From Micropterix aruncella (lineage: Eukaryota > Arthropoda > Insecta > Lepidoptera > Micropterigidae), in contig OX155973.1 in the NCBI GenBank assembly GCA_944548615.1, positions 18,662,160 to 18,726,159 of the forward strand: 64,000 bases of DNA, in the 5' to 3' direction. The notes beneath the pieces were generated by a model. That model was not told the origin of the DNA, did no database searches, and saw only the letters and a list, made by a program, of their open reading frames with translations. The translations under genes were made by a program, and so were the position numbers. Of the stretch, positions 54,107-64,000 are shown piece after piece (position 1 is the first letter of the stretch; every line of letters starts with the position of its first letter).

Positions 54107-55337
54107 TCTTTTGAAGATCGCTGTGAAGCAGTGATAAAAAGTAAAGGGGGAAATGCCCCCTACTAATTAAAAATTATTTATATTGTATTGTTCCTTTTTA
54201 TTTGATTTTTTCATTAATTTATGAGATACATTTAAGTTTTCGATTTTGATAAAAAGTTAGTTTTTGTTTGCGTTTTTCGGGAATACCCGGTAAAAACTGA
54301 TAACCGTTGGTATTTTTTTTTGCTTAGGCTCTTTTACAATGAATGGCTCCACCAAAAATATATATTTTTTTGATTAAACACTTTTCAATTACAATTTTTG
54401 TGGCCCGTTTTTTGCATAAATACACTGGTATTTATGTAATGCCTAATTTTACCAAACAATCGATCGTTTTCTCCCAAATACGAATGAAAAATTGTTTTTG
54501 ACTTTTATTTTATATTTATTGTTTATTTTACGTAAACCTCGATAAATAGTACATTACTAAATAAAATTCCTGTAAGGTTTATAACAATGTAATACTTATA
54601 AATACAGCCTTAAAAGCCAAATATTTTCAATCACTACGGCATGTTTTCAGTCCTCGAAAATTTGTTTGTAGTGAGTGTTAGTCCACGCATACTAATGATG
54701 TCTTATTCAATGACAGGCGACTTTTACCGCAGTGGAGGGTGAAATAGAGCCGATATTTGTATAAATGATCGCCTTCGGTGAATTGTCACAACAGAAAAAC
54801 TACCAAATAGTGGTAATAATGCCGTCCCAGAGGTTAAGAGAAGGCTATCTCCAGAGAAAGATGATGCCATCCTCTTCGACTAAAGAATATGTAGAGGCGC
54901 AGAGCGATCCACATTGATGTCCTGCGAGCATAGGACAAGGTCAAGTATACTATCAATATTATTGGTAATTATTGTAGGTTTGTTGTAATTATAACTATAG
55001 GTTAATATTGTAATTATTATAAAATGAAAGTTTACTGCATTTGAATAATATTGGTTCCTGATATTTCCGGCTTTGATTTTCCCACAACAATGTAATTTAG
55101 TAATTTCTTGATGTTTCTGTAATTTGAAGTTTCTAGGTTTAGCGTATTTAGATGATGCGGCTCAATTGATATTTAAAAATTCCTGAGCTTATTGGGAATC
55201 ACCCAGGCAATGCAGTTGGCATAGTTACTCTTTTAAAATACAACTGATCTCATTCTGTACGATCTCGTTTATCCATGTGGATTTCAATTTCCTCACTAAA
55301 GCAAGAGCTTATGAACAAAATGTTTTATCCTGTCATC
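54107..55337. other. AT-rich intergenic DNA, no gene seen
   Basis: No gene. No recognisable repeat apart from short A/T runs. Confidence 0.5.
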
Positions 55338-55460
55338 TGCTCTGACAGGGCAAGCCCCTCTTCGAGGAGGCTACCAGATAGGAGTTGAACCGTGATTTGG
55401 GCAGTACAGATGACATAGCTTTTTGTCCAACACCACCCAAGCTGCACGGACCATTAGGAA
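55338..55460 (-). repeat. Repeat related to 27945-28170
   Basis: Shares 'tcttcgaggaggctaccaga', 'aggagttgaaccgtga' and 'caagctgcacggaccat' with the 27.9-kb copy. It lies about 230 bp upstream of the ZYG11-like ATG. Confidence 0.5.
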
Positions 55461-55688
55461 CCACTTTGAATAATCTGTAGGATATGAGTGATTGGACGAT
55501 AAGTTGTTGGGTACTGCACTATGGATTATTGATTTTTGTTTTGACGTTTGCGCGTGGCGCCATCTTTTTTTATTGACACTTGACAGTTCTTTTCGCTGTG
55601 CTGTCATTTTGTCATTTTCTAGTTCCTAATAAGTTTGTGGTCGTTTCTCGTTTTTGTTTTGTAGTTTGGGCGGTTTTATCAATTAAAA

Positions 55689-58600
55689 ATGTCTTTTAAA
55701 AGCGACCGCAACGTCGATACGCTCTATATGTTGTGTTTAAACAAACTAGTGGATAGCTTACATGCTTCATTAGTGACGAAAAAGCATCGTTTGCCGACCT
55801 TTATATGTGATGATCTCCTGGATCTTTGCACGAGTGGACATGATCCTTCGTTCGACAGGGTGTTTCATTTATTCCAGGATCCCGCGAAGAGACGGCTGTC
55901 GCGTGCGCGTTTCTACTCCATGGGAATAAATGACTTTCAATTGGACGCTGTTTTAAAACACGGTTTGGAGCGGCTGGAGCTGACGGACTGCTACCGCCTG
56001 TCCAGCGACTCCTTCGAGAACATCTTGAGGAACGGCGCAAACATAAAGACGCTGAAATTGGGGAAGAACGCTTTCGGCCGAGAGTACCACAAGCCGAAGA
56101 AGCGCAAAATGTTCGTTAAGTACCGTTTGAACAAATTGGAGCATTTGGAGATTTTAGAGTGCGAAGTGGATTTGGCGGACGTGTTTGAGCCGCTGGACAG
56201 CGTTACGCATCTCAATCTGTCTGAACACTCGCACTTCTACTCGAGCGGGCTGGGCGATCTCGGGCTGCAAAACCTCTGCGTGCTCATACTGCGCGATGTA
56301 GCTTATCCCGAATACTTAAGCGATATCATAAAATTGACCAAACTGCAGCACCTCGATGTGGCGCACACCCGTCAACACCAAAGGCAGGTGGGCTTCGAGG
56401 AGGTGAGCCATTCAATAGTTTTTTTATACAAAAGATGTCCAAAACCTATCCAATTACCGGTATTTATTAGGTATTGCTCCCTCGCCTATTTAAGAAAAAA
56501 AATACACTACTAAATTCGATCGGACTAAAGCTAAATGTTATAGAAAAATTGCTTCGGTGTCTTTTTAGGTTTTTTTAAAATTTAAAATTATTTTTTATGA
56601 TGATTTAAAAAAAACCTAAACCTAACCTACCGCCATCAGAGAATGCAATCTTGCAGCAAAATCCTCAATCTTGGTATTTGCAAGATTTAAAAGTCTAATC
56701 TCGCATGATTTATCGTCTATTTTGTGAATTTTTGTAGATTTGAGAATGTAATTTTAAAAAAAATTGTAATTACAAAACCCGCCTATATCACACCCGCATA
56801 TAACAAATTCCAGCTTATATCGAATATTTTTTGCGGTCCCTTGAATTTTGCTATGCTGATAGTGCTAATTTTCCCGCATATATCGAACCCGCTTATATCG
56901 AATTCCCGCTTATTTCGAACCAAATTTTCGGTCCCTTGGTCCAAATTTTACCCAGATATATCAAAGATCTTGGAAAAATGCCACAACATTCAGAATTTTT
57001 TGAAATGTGTTAGATAAACACAAGGGAAAAGACAATGTTTACGAGAAATTTCACATTTATAATTGATAAACATGTTTTTATTGAACGTTAAAGTAAAAAA
57101 AATATCCTGACGATATCATTTACTACTTAATGACAGAACAATTCACTTGGACACAACAAAAATTGCATAATGTACTCATCACTTTTTGAAAAAATCATTA
57201 AGGGTTGATTGCTTAAGCTGTTGCGTAGCTGCAGAGATGGTCATATCCTCTACTTTGTCCAGCATCCTGAATATCTCGTAAATTTGCAAGTTCAAAATGA
57301 TATGAGCCGCGAACAAGAAATATATCTGAAAATATGTTTGTATTTGATCATATTAATTATTGAAATTGCATTTCAACCGTAATATTAGTGTCCTCTATTA
57401 AGAGACTGTGAGACTAGTAGTGGAAAGACATTTATTTCCCAGATCTATGATTTTGACTCATTTTCTGGCCTTTACAAACAAAATAGACGTTTCCCGCGAA
57501 TTTTTACTCTGACCCCCTAAAATTCGATATAAGCGGGTTTTACTCTATTTTGATTACTTCTATTAAAACTTGGAAAAGTTGTTGTAAAGGAGAAATAATA
57601 AAATAAACTAAATTTTTTATCAATTATTTAAATAAATAGGAAATACTTTGAAAGTAACTTTTTAAAAATCGCAAGACGTCAAGAGACGTCAGAAAATGCC
57701 TGTCCTGCCTCGACACTTGTTTTACCACAGATGACAGGCATTGGTAGGCAAACTGCAGGTGTTGTCCTTTTGTCCCGCGTGATTCAAAGACATTAATTAC
57801 TCTCCTGATAAGTTTATCAATGGACGAACCCATCTCTTATTCCTCGTCAAAAGATAGAGGTGTGTTTGCGATTGCGGCTTCTAAAGATAGAAGCGAGTTA
57901 TCATTATCATCACTTTTGTTTGTTGGGTCTACTATAACAACTGCATTTGCATATGTAGGACGAGCAAGTCCACTATTCGTATGCTTCTTTATCTCTCTCT
58001 TGACTTCGAAGGAAATCATGCAAATTTTCCGAGATCGCCCGTGATTTTGCGTGCAAGATTAATCTGGCAAAATCAGTGCGAGATCTTGGTATTTCGAGAT
58101 CTCAGTTTACCGAGATTGCATTCCCTAACCACCATATTATATAACAACATACTAAATGTAGGTGTTTGACACTTCTTCAAATGCCTATATCTCTTTTATT
58201 TATTGAGTCCGACAAAAGATTTTTGCAGTTTCGGAATTAGCGTGGTAAATATAATCGGGTGAGGTAAAAAGTCAACAATGTAGAATTGGTAGAAATACGT
58301 AATAAATACCCAATTACCTATATTCCTATTCAAATACATGTTATAATCACGTATATCAGTGGTTCCCAATTAGTTTTTCACGAGTACCCCTTTGAAAATG
58401 AAAATGATAAAACAAAAATAGTTTCTCGTCATTTATTAACATTAAAAACCTAATCTCAATTAATGGAATTAATATTATTCCAATATTTATTATCATTATT
58501 CAATAGTAAATCTAATAATAATAAAATTATCAAATTATGCTGAATATCTTAATTATATGTTATGCTGTTTAATAAGACAAATGTGCAAGGCTCTTTAGTC

Positions 58601-61600
58601 ATCTTTGACCTGAAGTCAATGACGATGTTTGGGTTTTATATTTGTTATTGCCGAAAATCCGCTCTCACAACGGTAAGTCCTGCAAAATGGTAGTGTTTTT
58701 TAAATGCTGCTTTGTTAATGCGATAAATACCCTTTAGGACAGTCCCAAAATTAACCAAAATTAAGCCGATATTTTGAATTTTATCCAAGAATTCTTAGTA
58801 TTTATTTGACAGAGGGATATATATTTATTTATTCATATAGTTAAATTTTAATATATCTATCGTTCTTATTTTTAAATATTATTACATAAAAAATGTGTTA
58901 ATTACCATTACAAAATGTGTTTATTACCAAATTGTAAATGCACAATTTCTGTAAAATGCGCCATTTTCGCTACTTAAAATTTTCAACACGACGTGACATC
59001 ACCCTACAACTCAGTGCTAGCGACTGACCAACTATTGGCTTTAGATGGGTAGATGGAGCGGACTGTCTGTACTGATAGCGCTATACTAAAATGAAATTAA
59101 TTTTCACAATTACGGTACTGGGTCATCACTGACTTCTTTTAGGTTTGAAGTCAGTAATTGACTCTATATAAATTAGCGTTAAATCTAAACGACCCTAAAT
59201 GTTTAGTCAATAATATTGCAAAAAAACATTATTGTATAATAAAGAATTTCAATTTTAAAATTGTTCTAGGTGCTAGAGCTCATTGTCATGAGTCTGCCGG
59301 ATTTGGAGTATCTGGATGTATCAGGCACAGCGATGACCCTCCACAAACAGACGCCTGACGGATGCACTCTCTACGGCTTGGAGAGCCGAATAGATCGACC
59401 ATTCAAATTCCTCGGAGTCTGCTATCCTCAGCTGTGCGACGATTGCAATCTCATGAGACCCGACGGCAAATCCTGCTTTCCAGCTTTGAAGGTATGAATA
59501 TGTAAAAATCCCCTAAGGGCCACTGAAAGTTGCTGTGTTGTCCGCCGCCACGGCCGGATTAACCTATGTAGAGGCCCTTAGGCCGTCGAAATCTCGGGGC
59601 CCCACTTACAATCGCACAGGCTGGCGGCGGCCACCTGTCGATAATTTATAACAATTATACTATTAGTCGGATCAAAAAAAATATTGAGTATTTTAGCCTC
59701 AGAATTTAATTTCTTTTCTGTTAGAAACAATATAAAAAATTACGATTGTAATAATCCCTCAAACCCCTAGAGCCCTAATTGGCCACAACACGATTCAGCG
59801 TGGTGGCCCCGTTTTATTTTAATTTTAATTTAATTTGTTTTATTTTATTATGTTTTATTATGTTAATATGTTTTATTTTAATTATGGGTACAGTGGTTTG
59901 GCAGTAATTAATGTTTTGGTTAGACAGTGTCATAATTCATTTTTTTACAAATTTTTACTACATTTTTTTGGGACATCAACTTGTCAATCGGCTGAGAAGC
60001 CGAGGCCTGAAGGGTTAAAACCTTCCCGCTGAAAGCCTCCCTGTGCTGCGATTGGTCAACATATTCCCTTACCACCAAGCCACTTTGTTGTCGTACATTT
60101 AGGGTAAACTGCATGCCTATTGAATCCGCAATTCTGCCGATGTGACTACCTTGTTTATTTTCCTAATAAAATATATTGTGTTACACGAAGTATAACTACT
60201 AAAAATAGGAAAATTCTTGTTTTTAAGCCAAAATTAAGCTTTGAATTTGCACTGGATCTCTACTATTTAAGATTCTGGGATGTCTGAAGATGTCTTTCTG
60301 ACTTGTCTGTCTGTTTTTGTTTTTTGTGTTTTTTATGTTTTTCTTTACCTACTGTATCTCAGAAACTCCACGACCAATTAGTATCAAATTATTTACAAAA
60401 ATATTTCATCCTATTGCCGAGATTTGAAAAACTAACTAGAGATATCTGCCATTTTTTTACCAAATGGGGGCCTTTTCTTATTTAAAAAAAAAACATTATC
60501 CATCAAGACTGGCATCGGTATAGTTTTACAAATAGAGTTGTCAACTACAACGGGCGAACCTGTCACCTCAGGAAGTTTTAACGATTGGTCGTTCTATCTC
60601 CCGTGAAGCGTTGCGCCCATCCGACGCCCATCCGACGGCCTCCACGCATGAAGTGCGAGCCTGGGTAGGACTCTAGCCTTAGGGCTAGTTTCCCCTAGGA
60701 ATCAACCTTCTGGCGCTCCTGGACGGTCTGCGCACCGTGCGGCATATCAATCGGCGTATAGGCATATAGATTGGCGTGAGCCAATCGACTGTGCACTCTG
60801 ACTAACAGTCGGGGCAGTCTGGAAGCAGTCCTGCTTCCTATAGAGCGGGGGTGGTTGCGGACTTACGGTGACTGCTCTTGAAACGACCATCGGCTACCCG
60901 ATCCTGGGTGAACAGCCGGGGAAAGGATGCCGTGGTCCGCGATAGATTCAGTATACACTGTTTCAGCAAGCGACCTCGAACTCGTAACCAATCGAGAGAC
61001 TGGAGTAATCTGGTCTCAATTGGAAGTAAGCGCGTGAGTGTAAGCCCGCTGGTTAACACTCCTAGCTATCTCGCGGTTAAGGCGTTGGCCTCTTACGGTT
61101 TGTGGCGGAGCTTGACGGTGGACTGTTTTGTCCAAGTCTTTTTTTTGACAAGACTGTTTTTTTTTTTTTTTTTTTTTTAATACATTTATTCATAGAAAAA
61201 GATACATTTAAAAAAATATTACAATCTTGCCAAACTGGTATACAGTTTGTTGGCGAGTACTGCGCTCACTCCAGGGAGATGAGATAGAACGACTAATCGT
61301 TAACACTTCCTGAGGTGACGGGTTCACCCAGAGGCGTAGCTAGGGGGGGGGCAGGGGGGTACATATGTCCCTGGGTGCCACAGCTTAGGGGGTGCCAAAA
61401 TGGGGATCGATTTAAACTAACTTTTGTATTTTAATTTTATAAAAATGAATGTATTTTAAAACGTGAGATGTCAAACGAAAAATTAAAAATCTTGAATATC
61501 CAAAAAATTTGTGACATAGCAACCCTATATTAAAAAGCCTATATTAAAGCACGTATATTAAAAATCGTAATTGATAGAATTCAAAAAGAAATATCAGTAG

Positions 61601-63889
61601 GTACGGTTTTTACGTTTAAAAAACCTTAACCCCTTGACTATGATACGACCAAATCTGGTTCTGAAACAATTATCCGTTGAGTATGATACGACCAGATCTG
61701 GTTCCGCGTTTTTTTCACTTTTTTGACGTTCTCATATTTATTCATAATTATCTAATTGTTTTACAAAATGATATTTCAATATTCTATATTCGAAATTTCA
61801 ATGCAATCATTGTGCAGTTGTTCTTGTTATGATTGGTGTAGTAGTTTCGTAGTTATAGTACTTTAAGGTCGATGTCGCCGAAAATCCTGCAAAAGAGACA
61901 GATGCATCCATGAAAATACCCATTTACTCCAAGGGTTAATACCAAATTTGGATTTCTGCTAGACGTAAAAAGTCTTCTGGCTGAGACAAACATCGATTCC
62001 CTTCATCAAAATTGTTTAGATTTTGGAAATTTCTGCGACACCGACGTCAATGGTCACGAATTGTTCACAGAAATCGGAGACTGCAAAATGCTGCTCAATA
62101 CCCGGACTGAAATTCTATTAGAAACTCCTTTAGACCTTCTTGGTTTTATTGTATCATATGGAGATGACGTGTTTCCCAATATGCGTATTTCACTGCAAAT
62201 TCTTTTAACAATTGCTGTTTCAATTGCAAGTTGTGAGCGGTCTTTCAGCAAACTAAAGCCTATTTTATCATATTTACGTGCTTCAATGGGACAAGATCGT
62301 CTGAGTGATCTTGCACTCCTTAGCATCGAAAGACAAACCCTTGATTCTATTAATTTTGACAACGTAATTGATGAGTTTGCGACAGTCAAATCGAGGAAGA
62401 TCAATTTATAGTAGAATTTCAATTCATATATACTACACATACACACTCACGCCGTCACGGACCAGTACAATAAATGAATGAATTTAGTTTGGTATGTATA
62501 GAATTTAGTTTTTATTAGTATTTAGTAATTTTAATAATTAATTAGTATTTATTCTGGTAATTTAGTGTTTATTAACCCGTTGAGTATGATACGACTAAAT
62601 CTGGTTCTGAAACAATTATCCGTTGAGTATGATACGACCAGATCTGGTTCCGCGTTTTTTTCACTTCTTTGACATTCTCATATTTATTCATAATTATCTA
62701 ATTGTTTTACAAAATGATATTTCAATATTCTATATTCGAAATTTCAATGCAATCATTGTGCAGTTGTTCTTTTTATGATTGGTGTAGTAGTTTCGTAGTT
62801 ATAGTACTTTAAGGTCGATGTCGCCGAAAATCCTGCAAAAGAGACAGATGCATCCATGAAAATACCCATTTACTCCAAGGGTTAAATAAATTGTTTCAAT
62901 CCATAAAAAGAATTTTTAGTTTTTATTCTATTTATGAACCATATTTTATATATATATTTTTTTAATACAATTAAATTATAATGGGATAATAAGACTTTAG
63001 TTTTTACCAAATCGGCGTTCCATAATATAAACTGAAAATAAAATTTTTTTTGGGGACTCCGGCCCCAGTGCGTCTTCAGACTCTCGATACGAGAAGGGGC
63101 TCAGAGTTTGTGTATTGTCCCCGGGCGCAAATTACCCTAGCTACGCCACTGATGTTGTAAATGACAACTCTAGTTGTGCTATTGGTGTTTTCAGTTCTTT
63201 TAACTTTCGTACCATGAACCGCAAAGTGGTTTCACCAGTTATGAGATCTGAATATCGCCGACATAATACCTTAACTGCCAATTTAACTGGCTGAAACACG
63301 AGTCCTAAGTCAGATAAAGAGACATACTCTTCTTTTAAGAAATTATAGTTTGATCATGAAGTGCGCTGCTGCGCAACCTTGTAAATCTTGCGAGATTGCG
63401 TGTGATTTTGCGTGCAAGATTAACCTTGCAAAATTAGTGGAAGATCTTCGTATTTCGAGATCTCGGTATACCGAGATTGCATTCCCTAATAGTGATGCAT
63501 TGTATATCGCTTCATCAAGATGAAATTTGAGAAAGTATGTATCATGTATCAATCAGACTTTTTTGTTATGCGACTTTAAGGATAATTTTTGGTTACTCCG
63601 TTGTTCTTCTCCAAATTGTTTCGATGTGTTTGTTTAGGTAACATCCATTTTATAATGATTTTATAATGATGATGATTATTACTTTATAGGTAGCGGGTTA
63701 CAGTAACCTGGAGCAGCTTTTAAATGCCGGAATGACTCATATCGACTCAGTAGTGTGTGTCAAAGTCTACTTCTACACTCTAATGATGTATTTGTCTACT
63801 GTAAGGCATTACCCGTGTAAGGCATTACCCGTATCTACTGCCATATGCAAGCGGCACATTAAAGAACAATTCGTGGTCATGAGTTATAT
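55689..63889 (+). CDS. ZYG11: ZYG11-like E3 ligase substrate receptor, 5' three exons (partial)
   Basis: Exons 55689-56402, 59270-59491 and 63690-63889, then donor GTAAGT; the gene continues beyond the window. Junctions are phase 0, 0 and 2 with donors GTGAGC and GTATGA. The first 240 residues hold leucine-rich repeats ('LERLELTDCYRLSSDSFENI', HLNLSEHSHFYSSGLGDL, LQHLDVAH). Exon 2 gives LPDLEYLDVSGTA and 'LYGLESRIDRPFKFLGV', matching the G-L-N-S-R-V-D-N-P-L-E-F-L-G block I recall from human ZYG11B. Exon 3 starts the armadillo-like part. ZYG11 proteins recruit substrates with N-terminal glycine to cullin-2 ubiquitin ligases. The start has A at -3. Oddities: 16-bp duplication in exon 3, and introns of 2.9 and 4.2 kb filled with transposons. 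Confidence 0.8.
56640..56715. repeat. Short repeat shared by ZYG11 introns (copy 1)
   Basis: 'gaatgcaatcttgcagcaaa' and 'caatcttggtatttgcaaga' resemble, in inverse order, the 105-bp repeats at 58031 and 63388. More diverged than those two. Confidence 0.35.
56771..57550 (-). mobile_element. pogo/Tigger-like transposon remnant
   Basis: The left end 'acaaaacccgcctatatc' and right end 'cgatataagcgggttttact' are inverted. Left sub-terminal repeats 'cccgcttatatcgaattccc' recur at 56880-56920. A minus-strand transposase terminus lies at 57179-57328. Located in intron 1 of the ZYG11-like gene. Confidence 0.65.
57179..57328 (-). pseudogene. pogo/Tigger transposase C-terminus
   Basis: The minus strand reads LFAAHIILNLQIYEIFRMLD, KVEDMTISAATQQLKQSTLN then DFFKK-stop. 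Tigger/pogo transposases commonly end with such a helical tail and a '(K/Q)-(S/T)-T-L-D-x-F-F' terminus, so I assign it on that basis. The DDE core is not present. Confidence 0.55.
57551..58030. other. ZYG11 intron 1 sequence, minor frame only
   Basis: Minus-strand frames at 57624-57833 and 57837-58019 are adjacent and in relaxed order (MISFEVKREIKKHTNSGLAR..., MGSSIDKLIRRVINVFESRG...). They could be parts of a decayed transposon gene (BESS-like or Myb-type), but I recognise no domain. Confidence 0.3.
58031..58133. repeat. 105-bp repeat shared by ZYG11 introns (copy 2)
   Basis: 'gattttgcgtgcaagattaa' and 'accgagattgcattccctaa' recur at 63388-63490, in the same orientation, about 85 percent identical by eye. 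'gagatc' motifs in inverted array suggest a miniature transposon. Confidence 0.65.
58357..58800 (-). mobile_element. hAT (Charlie-like) remnant
   Basis: Left end 'cagtggttcccaattagttt' is a typical hAT terminal repeat. The minus-strand piece 58678-58616 reads TYRCESGFSAITNIKPKHRH-stop, the C-terminal hATC motif of ZBED/GTF2IRD2-like hAT transposases. The right end was not found. Intron 1 of the ZYG11-like gene. Confidence 0.6.
58801..59269. other. ZYG11 intron 1, remainder
   Basis: AT-rich. A polypyrimidine-poor acceptor 'ttgttctag' precedes exon 2 at 59270. Nothing else seen. Confidence 0.5.
59548..59815. mobile_element. hAT-like MITE, second copy
   Basis: 'ggccggattaacctatgtag' and 'aaatctcggggccccac' then 'cgataatttataacaattat' parallel 44239-44522. 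It carries a small extra GC-rich block (59606-59640). Intron 2 of the ZYG11-like gene. Confidence 0.55.
59816..60532. other. ZYG11 intron 2 sequence, no gene seen
   Basis: Starts with an A/T low-complexity block (59815-59885). 59965-60115 is GC-richer and may be another repeat. No coding signal. Confidence 0.45.
60533..61328 (+). mobile_element. Helitron-like repeat (family A), longest copy, twice interrupted
   Basis: 60533-60610 is the 3' terminal block in reverse; 60611-61139 is the body in forward orientation; a LINE end (61155-61256) interrupts it. The 3' part resumes at 61258 and reaches 'gtgacgggttcacc' at 61328, where an hAT-like element is inserted. The last bases 'gttgtaaatgacaactctag' 'tt' are at 63155-63175. 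The layered insertions date family A as older than both inserts. Confidence 0.65.
61150..61257 (-). mobile_element. Very short LINE 3' end
   Basis: A T23 run (61159-61181) begins a minus-strand tail. The following 'tatacagtttgttggcgag' matches the 3' UTR of the LINE at 15483-16055. Only about 80 bp of element was copied, an extreme 5' truncation. Confidence 0.6.
61626..61939. mobile_element. 306-bp TTAA MITE (piggyBac-like), twin 1
   Basis: TTAA then CCCCTTGAC ... CTCCAAGGG then TTAA. Contains a direct repeat of 'tatgatacgacc.aatctggt' at its left end. Length is identical to twin 2 and sequence nearly so. Confidence 0.8.
62061..62411 (+). pseudogene. hAT transposase C-terminal fragment
   Basis: 116 residues: 'LLETPLDLLGFIVSYGDDVF', then the hATC motif 'LLTIAVSIASCERSFSKLKP' and LSDLALLSIERQ, ending at a natural stop. 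It is of the ZMYM1-like kind, as at 42109, but a different subfamily: the fragment IASCERSFSKLKPILSYLRA differs from ASGERSFSKLKLIKTYYYLR. The catalytic region has been lost between here and the left end, where a TTAA element now lies. Confidence 0.75.
62572..62885. mobile_element. 306-bp TTAA MITE (piggyBac-like), twin 2
   Basis: TTAA then CCCGTTGAG ... CTCCAAGGG then TTAA. Same orientation and length as twin 1, with only a handful of base differences by eye. Confidence 0.8.
63176..63689. other. ZYG11 intron 2 end, with repeat
   Basis: Contains the 105-bp repeat copy 3 at 63388-63490. 'actttatag' precedes exon 3. The minus-strand frame at 63343-63552 lies over the repeat and is not a gene. 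Confidence 0.5.
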
Positions 63890-64000
63890 GTAAGTATAGT
63901 CATACATCCAATCACTAATATAAATAAGGGTGTTTCAAAGGTTTCTTATCGTTTCAAAAGGATCCTCCGTAACCTCGACGGACGGAAATGCATAGACTAA
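63890..64000 (+). other. Start of ZYG11 intron 3
   Basis: Begins at the donor GTAAGT after exon 3; no further exon before the window ends. Confidence 0.55.

Larger units (their letters stand above)
61329..63151 (+). mobile_element. hAT-like transposon inserted in Helitron-like copy
   Basis: Ends 'cagaggcgtagctaggg' and, inverted, 'ccctagctacgccactg' (rc CAGTGGCGTAGCTAGGG) form a 17-bp terminal repeat with one mismatch, a typical hAT end. It interrupts family A at the 'ggttcacc/cgttgta' site. An 8-bp duplication was not recognised. It contains a transposase remnant and two 306-bp TTAA elements. Confidence 0.7.

Overview
The window is eukaryotic, from an insect genome and most likely Lepidoptera (moth or butterfly). 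Genes are split by GT-AG introns, intergenic DNA is AT-rich, and most of the 64 kb is transposon-derived. Lepidoptera is inferred from repeat families I associate with moths: the 'tagctgacccggcgaacttc' repeat, LINE tails of (TAAA)n or (TTA)n, and piggyBac-like TTAA elements. The host proteins also look insect-like. No single base proves the order.

Host genes on the + strand: (1) a GLIS/sugarbabe-type zinc-finger regulator in three exons (35381-39924), with a TATA box and initiator 5' of it and a CtBP-type motif at its C-terminus; (2) an intronless eight-finger C2H2 protein (50710-51975) with a duplicated acidic N-terminal half; (3) the first three exons of a ZYG11-like substrate receptor of a cullin-2 ubiquitin ligase (55689 to 63889, continuing past the window). 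The last has introns packed with transposon remnants.

On the - strand at 45375-49243 lies the most interesting unit. It is a four-exon gene encoding a large protein of a family I know only as uncharacterised multi-copy insect proteins. It has an RNase-H-like spacing of acidic residues and a CxxC/HxxH insert. Inverted repeats and iterated copies of a 20-base motif lie outside the gene on both sides. I read it as a cut-and-paste transposon whose class I cannot name. A 4-bp duplication breaks its last exon.

Mobile DNA by region: 1-5 kb MITEs and a TTAA element; 5-9 kb a Helitron-like repeat, a LINE 3' end and a foldback element; 10-13.5 kb repeat family C, a TTAA element and a six-unit inverted array; 14.8-17.6 kb two opposed Helitron-like copies, a LINE end and an hAT remnant; 19.6-23 kb a nearly full-length endonuclease plus reverse-transcriptase LINE with several lesions; 23-33 kb family C copies, decayed LINE ends, hairpins and tandem repeats; 33.3-35.1 kb the 3' end of a LINE with a restriction-like endonuclease; 40.0-44.7 kb a three-level nest (hAT inside LINE inside PIF/Harbinger); 52-54 kb a TIR element, a palindromic element and a Tc1/mariner fragment; 56.7-63.2 kb pogo, hAT and TTAA elements within ZYG11 introns.

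The three host genes show no sign of working together. The window reads as ordinary host genes embedded in a transposon-rich landscape.
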